Shown: piece after piece, positions 1 to 5,648 of the stretch
How positions within the stretch are numbered: the first letter of the stretch is position 1
Layout: every line of letters begins with the position of its first letter
Assembly: GCA_002390165.1 (NCBI GenBank)
Contig: DGOU01000080.1
Span: 8,152 to 13,799 of the forward strand
Reading direction: 5' to 3'
DNA: 5,648 nt
Source of the DNA: Lutibacter sp. UBA4458
GTDB taxonomy: Bacteria; Bacteroidota; Bacteroidia; Flavobacteriales; Flavobacteriaceae
Made by a program: the position numbers and the translations under genes
Notes under the pieces: generated by a model
The model's database searches: none
Told to the model about the DNA's origin: nothing
The model's input: the letters and a program-made list of their open reading frames with translations, nothing else

Positions 1-674
1 TTATAGCCAGTTCTAACCATTACATTATAATTCCATTTATCAGTTGTTTTTAAAATTAGTTCAGCATCTGATTTGGGTTTTTTAATAGTTGTATTTTGAT
101 ATTTTAAACCAAGGTGAACCGAAACGGTATTTATACCCAAATTCGGATTTTTAAATGCAATATTTGAAAAATGTACTAAGCTAATTCCTGAAGAAATAGT
201 AAGATTATTATTTAGGAAATAATTAAAATAATTTAATTTTAAAAATGCAGAAACTAACAAATGAGAACCCAATGCGAAATTTTGATTATTTGCAATGGTA
301 TTATAAGGCTTATTTGCATAGCCTAATCCAAAACCTGTAGTGAGTTTAAGTTTGTTTTTTAAGGAGTAAGTATAGTGTCGGTAACCTCCAATTGCCTTCC
401 CTAAAATAGAAGAATTATAATTTAAATACAATAAAGAAAAACCTTTATCTGGATAATTATATAAGCTATTAAATTTAGAATTTTGATTGTTTTTGGCGTT
501 TAATAAAACCATAAAACCATAACTATTTCCTTGAATAGCTTGGTTAAGAGATTTATCGTGTTCAATATTTTTACCAATAAAAAAATCACCCTCTATACTT
601 TTAAAAAAAGAAGAGTTTTGTGCAGAAATGGAGCTGCTTAAAATTAAAAATAGTATGTAAATCTTTTGTTTCAT
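1..674 (-). CDS. Second PagL-like outer-membrane protein, tandem paralogue (3'-partial)
   Basis: Open from ATG at 674-672 to the left edge with no stop: 224 residues, ending VMVRTGY at the boundary. Residues 1-18 form a signal peptide (MKQK, hydrophobic core, SSSISA, then QN). It aligns along its whole visible length with the upstream gene. Shared landmarks are NYPD (73-76; 71-74 in the neighbour), ILGK (90-93; 88-91), PYN (123-125; 126-128) and a following NN.N.A.G stretch. It also shares H.SN....PN.G.N, with His168, Ser170 and Asn182. VMVRTG matches VAVRSG near residue 224 of the neighbour, so about 140 C-terminal residues should lie beyond the window. Like its neighbour, it keeps the PagL His-x-Ser pair but has Asn at the expected Glu position. 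The ATG sits 1 nt after the preceding stop (ATGTAATATG), consistent with coupled translation. It is clearly diverged, so this is an old duplication. Function is inferred to be a lipid A or envelope role like the neighbour's. Confidence 0.85.
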   Translation of the reverse strand, partial: MKQKIYILFLILSSSISAQNSSFFKSIEGDFFIGKNIEHDKSLNQAIQGNSYGFMVLLNAKNNQNSKFNSLYNYPDKGFSLLYLNYNSSILGKAIGGYRHYTYSLKNKLKLTTGFGLGYANKPYNTIANNQNFALGSHLLVSAFLKLNYFNYFLNNNLTISSGISLVHFSNIAFKNPNLGINTVSVHLGLKYQNTTIKKPKSDAELILKTTDKWNYNVMVRTGY

Positions 675-678
675 ATTA
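672..678 (-). other. Stop-start junction between the two PagL-like genes
   Basis: On the minus strand the final Met codon and stop of the first PagL-like gene run straight into the next start: ATG TAA T ATG, a 1-nt gap. There is no room for a promoter or a separate ribosome-binding site outside coding sequence. Translational coupling or re-initiation is the likely way the second gene is translated. An alternative start for the second gene at the upstream ATG (681-679) is excluded because it is followed at once by TAA. Confidence 0.6.
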
Positions 679-1776
679 CATTCTAATTCCAATTCCAAAT
701 TCAACCGTTTCCGCATTAGCTGCATGTGCTTTTAAACGAACGGTTGCAAACCATTTTTTATTAAAATATCGTTTTAAACCTAACGTTTCATAATAAACAG
801 CTTGGTAAACGTAAGGTGTTTTTATATAATATGCGAGAGAGGTTTCTACAGATATTTTATTTATAAATAATTCATGGCCAATAAATAATCCGATTCTAGA
901 AAATTCATGAGCCTTTTTTAAATGGGTTCTTTCAATTGTAGAATTGATTTTGTAAAAATCTTTTACTATAGGAGAAATATATAAGTCTAATCCAAACTGT
1001 AAAGCAGAAATTCTATTAATTCGTTTATCGGCATACACAGAAGCAACAAAAAAAGGTCGTTGTCCACTACCTATTATTTCGGATTCATTAATACCACTAC
1101 GTACCGCTACATTTAACTTAATTGGTTCGGTAAATTTTTTAGATTCATTAGAAGGAATAAAAGAATTATTTTTGAGATTTGGATCTAAATCATAATTTAA
1201 ACCTACTGTAAAAGCCCATAAATTAACGCCAGAATTTGGAGATTTCACATTAGAATTAGACGCATGAATAAAGGTTAAACCAGTGTTAAACCCAATTTTT
1301 TTAATAATGTTTTCGTGTTGATAGTATAATTTAAAATAGGTGCTTGAATTTAAATACGTACCAAATGCTGTATTTTTATTATTTGTTACTTTGTTATACG
1401 GGTGCGTATTATAGGCTAATCCAATTCCAGCCCTAACAATAAGTTGGTTTTTATGCAATCGGTTTAACAAATAAAAATTGTAATGTCCATAAACGGCATA
1501 TAATTTTCCTAATATTTTAGAATGATAATCGTAATATCCTAATGAATATCCAAAATCTGGATAATTAAAATGTTCTTGCCATTTTTCTTCGCCAAAACTA
1601 CGTTGGTTATAACTTATAATAACTCCTGTTGGATGCCCTTGTAAAAAAGCAGTTGCATCAGGATTGTGAGCAATAATATTTCCATACAAATAATCCGCTT
1701 GGATGTAAGTGGATTTTGTTTGCGCATAGTTTGACAAACTAATAAGTGTTAGTAATAAAAATAAAATCTTTTTCAT
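676..1776 (-). CDS. PagL-like / acyloxyacyl hydrolase-type outer-membrane protein
   Basis: Complete 366-residue exported protein. Residues 1-19 form a signal peptide: MKK, a leucine-rich core, then SNYA-Q. The rest is rich in short alternating Tyr/Phe/Gly segments, as in outer-membrane beta-barrels. Residues 168-185 match the PagL lipid A 3-O-deacylase signature, with His171 and Ser173 in HASN followed by PN and G183. PagL enzymes remove the 3-O-linked acyl chain of lipid A in the outer membrane. The position I align with the PagL catalytic Glu (His+14) is Asn185, so activity is not assured. At about 345 mature residues it is roughly twice the size of classical PagL. The C-terminal half (about 215-366) includes YADKRINR (248-255) and ends HAANAETVEFGIGIRM; I recall both from flavobacterial proteins annotated 'acyloxyacyl hydrolase'. 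The ATG lies 14 nt after the dnaE stop, and a paralogue starts 1 nt after its own stop. The family call is fairly secure; the biochemical role is inferred. Confidence 0.85.
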   Translation of the reverse strand: MKKILFLLLTLISLSNYAQTKSTYIQADYLYGNIIAHNPDATAFLQGHPTGVIISYNQRSFGEEKWQEHFNYPDFGYSLGYYDYHSKILGKLYAVYGHYNFYLLNRLHKNQLIVRAGIGLAYNTHPYNKVTNNKNTAFGTYLNSSTYFKLYYQHENIIKKIGFNTGLTFIHASNSNVKSPNSGVNLWAFTVGLNYDLDPNLKNNSFIPSNESKKFTEPIKLNVAVRSGINESEIIGSGQRPFFVASVYADKRINRISALQFGLDLYISPIVKDFYKINSTIERTHLKKAHEFSRIGLFIGHELFINKISVETSLAYYIKTPYVYQAVYYETLGLKRYFNKKWFATVRLKAHAANAETVEFGIGIRM

Positions 1777-1790
1777 TGATTAAAGCGAAA
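1777..1790 (-). other. dnaE to PagL-like gene junction; leader without Shine-Dalgarno
   Basis: The minus-strand sequence between the dnaE TAG and the next ATG is TTTCGCTTTAATCA. It has no purine-rich Shine-Dalgarno match, which is usual in Bacteroidota, where initiation relies on A/T-rich unstructured leaders. I see no Bacteroidota-type -7 element (TAnnTTTG) here or in the last codons of dnaE, and no hairpin with a T-run. The downstream gene is therefore most simply read from the dnaE transcript. Confidence 0.5.
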
Positions 1791-4700
1791 CTAATTAAGT
1801 TTAAAATGAATTTGTTCTTTTTTTAATTTTTCTAATAATTCATTAGAAATATTCACTTTAAAACTTCTGCTTGGCATCGTTAATTTTAAATTTTCTTTGG
1901 GTTCAAAAATAGTAAATTGTATTGGTTTTTGACCTTCAAAATCTTTTAAAACAGTATTTATTTTTTTAATTTTATTTGTAGTAACATCGCTATTTAATAG
2001 ATTGATTGTCAATTTTTTAGTGAATTGCTCTAATATGTCTGTTAAAAGTTGAACATTGGTAAATGAAAGACGAACATCTGTTTTATTCCAACTTGGGCGA
2101 CAACTAATTTTCATATATAAAAAGGAATTCATCACTAAAAAGTGTCTGAATTTTAAATATTCTTCTCCAAAAATTCGAAATCCGTATGACCCAGAAAAAT
2201 CTTCTAAAGTAAACATTGCCCAACCGTTTCCTTTCATATTAGTACGGTGCTCAACACTAGAAACAATTCCGCCAATAGCAACATCTTTATTAACTAAGGT
2301 TTCTAAATTTTCAAATTGGGATAGACGTGTTTTGCAGTAAGTTTCAATTTCTGTTTTAAAGTCGTCTAATGGATGGCCAGAAATATATATACCAATAACT
2401 TCTTTTTCTTTGGATAACTTTTCCATAATTCCCCAATTAGGACAAGAAGGTATTTCAGGTTCAGGAAACTGAACTTCCGAAGTTTCTCCAAATAAAGAAA
2501 CTTGGGATGAGTTTTTATTATCTTGATATTTATTTCCAAATCTAATAGCTTTTTCAATAAAAGAAACATTGCGGTCATCTTTTAAAAAATATTGAGCTCT
2601 ATTCGTAGAGGTAAAAGAATCTAATCCTCCAGCCAAAGCTAATCCGTCAAATGCTCTTTTAGTAACGGTACGCAAATCTACTCGTTTAGTTACATCAAAA
2701 ATGGAATTAAAATTTCCATTTTTCTTTCTTTCATCTACAATTGCAGCTACAGCACTTTCACCAACGCCTTTAATTGCACCCATTCCAAAGCGTATAGCAC
2801 CTTGTTTATTAACAGCAAATTTATAATACGATTCGTTTATGTCAGGTCCTAAAACCTCTATTTCAGCACGTTTACATTCTTCCATAAAAAAAGTAACTTG
2901 CTTAATGTCTCTCATATTATTTGAAAGCACTGCTGCCATAAATTCCGCTGGATAGTGTGCTTTTAAATAGGCAGTTTGATAGGCAATATAGGCATAGCAA
3001 GTAGAATGCGATTTGTTAAAGGCATAAGCGGCAAAAGCCTCCCAGTCTTTCCAAATTTTTTCTAATGTTTCTTTTGGATGATTATTGGCAATACCACCTT
3101 TAAGAAACTTAGGTTTAAGTTTTTGAAGTAATTCAAAAATCTTTTTTCCCATAGCCTTTCGCAATTGATCTGCTTCACCTTTGGTAAAGTTTGCTATTTT
3201 TTGGGAAAGTAACATTACTTGTTCCTGATACACCGTAACACCATAAGTCTCTTTTAAATACTCTTCCATTTCAGGTAAATCGTATTCAATAGCTTCTTCT
3301 CCGTGTTTACGCATAATAAACAACGGAATATATTCCATTGGTCCTGGTCGATACAAAGCGTTCATGGCAATTAAATCGGCAAATTCGGTTGGTTTTAAAG
3401 ACTTTAAATGTTTTTGCATTCCTAAAGATTCGTACTGAAAAACACCAACAGTTTCTCCTTTTTGAAACAGTTCAAAAGTTTTAATATCATCTAAAGGAAA
3501 ATCATCAGGAATTAATTCTTTCCCGTGAATTGCTTTAATAATTTTAATGGTGTCTTTTATTAGCGTTAAAGTTTTTAAGCCTAAAAAGTCCATTTTAAGT
3601 AATCCTGCACTTTCCACAACACTATTATCGTATTGCGTAACGTACATGTCAGAATCTTTAGCAGTTCCTACAGGAATTAAATTGGTAATATCTTCTGGAG
3701 TTATGATAACTCCGCAAGCATGAATTCCAGTGTTTCTAACCGTGCCTTCAAGTTTATGAGCTTGATTAATGGTGCGAGCTTCTAAGTCATTTCCTTCGGA
3801 TAGTCTGATTAATTCGGTAACACAATCGTAATCTTCTTTACGAAGCTCTTTTATTTTTGTTTTGCTTTTTTCGTCCTCACCAAAGATGTTTTTTAGTTTA
3901 ACATTTGGAATAAGTTTTGCAATTCTATCAGCATCAGAAAGAGGCAAATCTAATGCTCTGGCAGTATCTCTTATAGAAGATTTAGCAGCCATGGTGCCAT
4001 AGGTTACTATTTGTGCAACTTGATTTGCACCATATTTTTCTATAACAAAATCTAAAACTTTTTGTCTTCCTTCGTCATCAAAATCAATATCAATATCGGG
4101 TAAAGAAACACGATCAGGATTTAGAAACCGCTCAAAAAGGAGGTTGTATTTAATTGGGTCAATATTGGTTATCCATAAACAATAGGCAACCACAGAACCC
4201 GCAGCAGAACCACGTCCAGGACCAACAGAAACCCCCATTTTACGTGCCTCTAAAATAAAATCCCAAACAATTAAAAAGTAACCAGGATAGCCAGTTTTTT
4301 TAATAATTTCAAGCTCAAAGCTTATTCGTTCTTCTACTTCTTTGGAAAGGTTTTCTCCGTATCTTTTTTTAGCACCTTCAAAAGTTAAATGTTTTAAATA
4401 ACTGTTTTCTCCTCTAACGCCCCCATCTATTTTATCTTCCGAATTTTCGAATTCATTAGGTATATTAAATTTTGGAAGTAAAACATCGCGTTCTAAATCG
4501 TAAATTTCAATTTGATCTGTAATTTCTTGAATATTTGTTATAGCTTCAGGAATGTTAGAAAACAACATTTTCATTGCTTCTTGCGACTTAAAATAATATT
4601 CCTCATTTGGTAATCCGTTTCGGTAACCTCTTCCTCTGCCTTTAGGAGTAGCAAATTTTTCGTTTTCTTTTACGCATAATAAAATGTCGTGAGCTTCTGA

Positions 4701-5648
4701 ATCTTCCTGATTGGTGTAAAAAGTATTGTTTGTAGCAATTAATTTTATATTGTGTTTTTTAGAAAATTGAATAAGCACTTCATTAACGTGATTTTCATTT
4801 TCTTGTTGATGACGCATAATTTCTAAATAGAAATCCTTTCCAAACTGTTCTTTCCACCATAATAAAGCTTCTTCCGCTTGGTTTTCACCAATATTTAATA
4901 TTTTATTGGGTATTTCGCCGTTTAAATTTCCAGATAATACAATTAAATCATCTTTATATTTCTTAATTATCTCTTTGTCAATTCTTGGTACATAGTAAAA
5001 TCCTTCGGTGTTAGAAAGAGAAGACATTTTAGCTAAGTTATGATAACCATTTCGGTTTTTTGCTAAAAAAACTATTTGGTATCCATTGTCTTTATGTGTT
5101 CTGTCTAAATGATTTTCACAAACATAAAATTCAGAACCAACAATTGGTGTAATCGTATTTTTTTCTTTTTCTTGTTCCGATTTGGATTCATTAAATGTAA
5201 CAACAGTTTTGTTATAGTTTATAGCATCTCTAATAAAATAATAGGAACTCATCATGTTGCCAATATCCGTAATAGCAACTGCAGGCATATTAAATTCAAT
5301 TGCCTTATTAATTAGTTGTTGAACATTAGATGTAGATTGAAGAATTGAAAATTGAGAGTGACAATGCAAATGAGAAAAGGAAGCTTTTTTTAGCTCATTA
5401 CTAAAAGCAATGTTTTTTGAGTTTTCCTTGGATTTATTCTGAGTTTCTTCTTTTAATTTTTTACTAGCATTTTTAAGGTTTACATGCTTTAACCCAATAA
5501 CTTTAATTGGAGTTGGGTTTATGGTTGTAAATTGTTGAAAATAATCAGAATCAGCTTTAAGCTGTTCTAATGTATAAGCTTTTTGACGAATTAATTCTAA
5601 AAAACAGCGCGTAGTTGCTTCAACATCGGCTGTCGCATTATGAGCTTC
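1791..5648 (-). CDS. dnaE: DNA polymerase III subunit alpha with fused N-terminal DnaQ-type exonuclease (5'-partial)
   Basis: Replicative DNA polymerase: extends primers at the fork in the cytoplasm, working with the beta clamp and clamp loader. The frame is open from the right edge to a TAG stop, giving 1285 residues here; E1 is codon 5648-5646. Residues 1-10 (EAHNATADVE) carry the ExoIII motif of DEDDh exonucleases (H3, D8). A charged linker follows to about residue 90. The PHP domain starts at HLH (93-95). The polymerase core has GPGRGSAAGS (476-485), catalytic Asp520 and Asp522 in PDIDIDF, Asp687 in MDFLGL, and NKSHS (878-882). Then come a helix-hairpin-helix region (about 953-985), a clamp-binding pentapeptide QVSLF (1049-1053) and an OB fold (about 1120-1200). 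The TTG at 5369 is Leu94 inside HLH, not a start. From remembered flavobacterial homologues of about 1450-1500 residues, some 165 N-terminal residues lie beyond the window. Within the PHP domain, the usual TDH reads TDI (Ile129). No frameshift or internal stop is seen. Family assignment is very secure. Confidence 0.97.
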   Translation of the reverse strand, partial: EAHNATADVEATTRCFLELIRQKAYTLEQLKADSDYFQQFTTINPTPIKVIGLKHVNLKNASKKLKEETQNKSKENSKNIAFSNELKKASFSHLHCHSQFSILQSTSNVQQLINKAIEFNMPAVAITDIGNMMSSYYFIRDAINYNKTVVTFNESKSEQEKEKNTITPIVGSEFYVCENHLDRTHKDNGYQIVFLAKNRNGYHNLAKMSSLSNTEGFYYVPRIDKEIIKKYKDDLIVLSGNLNGEIPNKILNIGENQAEEALLWWKEQFGKDFYLEIMRHQQENENHVNEVLIQFSKKHNIKLIATNNTFYTNQEDSEAHDILLCVKENEKFATPKGRGRGYRNGLPNEEYYFKSQEAMKMLFSNIPEAITNIQEITDQIEIYDLERDVLLPKFNIPNEFENSEDKIDGGVRGENSYLKHLTFEGAKKRYGENLSKEVEERISFELEIIKKTGYPGYFLIVWDFILEARKMGVSVGPGRGSAAGSVVAYCLWITNIDPIKYNLLFERFLNPDRVSLPDIDIDFDDEGRQKVLDFVIEKYGANQVAQIVTYGTMAAKSSIRDTARALDLPLSDADRIAKLIPNVKLKNIFGEDEKSKTKIKELRKEDYDCVTELIRLSEGNDLEARTINQAHKLEGTVRNTGIHACGVIITPEDITNLIPVGTAKDSDMYVTQYDNSVVESAGLLKMDFLGLKTLTLIKDTIKIIKAIHGKELIPDDFPLDDIKTFELFQKGETVGVFQYESLGMQKHLKSLKPTEFADLIAMNALYRPGPMEYIPLFIMRKHGEEAIEYDLPEMEEYLKETYGVTVYQEQVMLLSQKIANFTKGEADQLRKAMGKKIFELLQKLKPKFLKGGIANNHPKETLEKIWKDWEAFAAYAFNKSHSTCYAYIAYQTAYLKAHYPAEFMAAVLSNNMRDIKQVTFFMEECKRAEIEVLGPDINESYYKFAVNKQGAIRFGMGAIKGVGESAVAAIVDERKKNGNFNSIFDVTKRVDLRTVTKRAFDGLALAGGLDSFTSTNRAQYFLKDDRNVSFIEKAIRFGNKYQDNKNSSQVSLFGETSEVQFPEPEIPSCPNWGIMEKLSKEKEVIGIYISGHPLDDFKTEIETYCKTRLSQFENLETLVNKDVAIGGIVSSVEHRTNMKGNGWAMFTLEDFSGSYGFRIFGEEYLKFRHFLVMNSFLYMKISCRPSWNKTDVRLSFTNVQLLTDILEQFTKKLTINLLNSDVTTNKIKKINTVLKDFEGQKPIQFTIFEPKENLKLTMPSRSFKVNISNELLEKLKKEQIHFKLN

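Noticed and set aside
2056..2340. 94-codon plus-strand ORF
   Set aside because: It lies wholly inside the well-supported dnaE reading frame on the opposite strand, has no recognisable domain, and looks like an antisense shadow.
2366..2578. 70-codon minus-strand ORF in another frame within dnaE
   Set aside because: Overlaps the conserved clamp-motif region of DnaE out of frame; its Lys/Leu/Ile-rich composition is what AT-rich sequence gives by chance.
5109..5315. 68-codon plus-strand ORF
   Set aside because: Antisense to the PHP domain of DnaE, low-complexity Phe/Asn/Ile composition, no supporting signal.
5367..5369. TTG start codon for dnaE
   Set aside because: The codon is the Leu of the conserved PHP His-Leu-His motif, and the frame continues upstream with exonuclease homology.
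5385..5391. A7 run (minus strand, CTA AAA AAA G) in the linker just before the PHP domain, considered as a dnaX-like frameshift site that would yield an exonuclease-only product
   Set aside because: A -1 or +1 shift here does meet a stop within about 25 codons, but A7 runs recur by chance in this window (e.g. 1818-1824 and 1961-1967). I see no stimulatory stem or internal Shine-Dalgarno.
1..5648. CRISPR array, insertion sequence, tRNA/rRNA or intergenic riboswitch
   Set aside because: The window is covered by three contiguous minus-strand reading frames with gaps of 14 and 1 nt; no spaced direct repeats, transposase motifs or terminal inverted repeats were seen on reading.

Overview
The window is a low-GC, AT-rich piece of a bacterial chromosome and almost certainly comes from the Bacteroidota, most likely a Flavobacteriales member. 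Three observations support this. The replicative polymerase alpha subunit carries a DnaQ-type exonuclease fused to its N-terminus, in the form I recall for Flavobacteriia. The two exported proteins have lysine-start signal peptides ending in a '..A-Q' junction typical of flavobacteria. The intergenic leaders have no Shine-Dalgarno sequence. This placement rests on remembered family sequences, not on a search.

All three genes lie on the minus strand and fill the window almost completely. In transcription order (right to left) they are: (1) dnaE, DNA polymerase III alpha subunit, 5648 to 1791, with its 5' end beyond the right edge; (2) a complete exported PagL-like / acyloxyacyl hydrolase-type outer-membrane protein, 1776 to 676; (3) a diverged tandem paralogue of (2), starting at 674 and running off the left edge. 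The gaps are 14 nt and 1 nt, with no visible promoter or terminator between genes, so the three are probably co-transcribed. No non-coding stretch exceeds 14 nt, and I see no RNA gene, mobile element, CRISPR array or credible plus-strand gene.

Two annotation points matter. First, an apparent dnaE start at 5369 is an in-frame TTG leucine inside the PHP-domain HLH motif. The frame is open for 93 more codons to the right edge and encodes the last motif of the fused proofreading exonuclease, so the gene is an exo-PHP-polymerase fusion that is 5'-partial here. Second, the left-edge ORF (1 to 674) is a real gene, recognisable by its alignment with its neighbour.

The contents look mostly like ordinary core-genome DNA and I do not see an undescribed system. 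The points worth checking are a His-to-Ile change in the polymerase PHP domain, the tandem PagL-like pair placed directly behind dnaE, and the Asn at the position of the PagL catalytic Glu in both paralogues.
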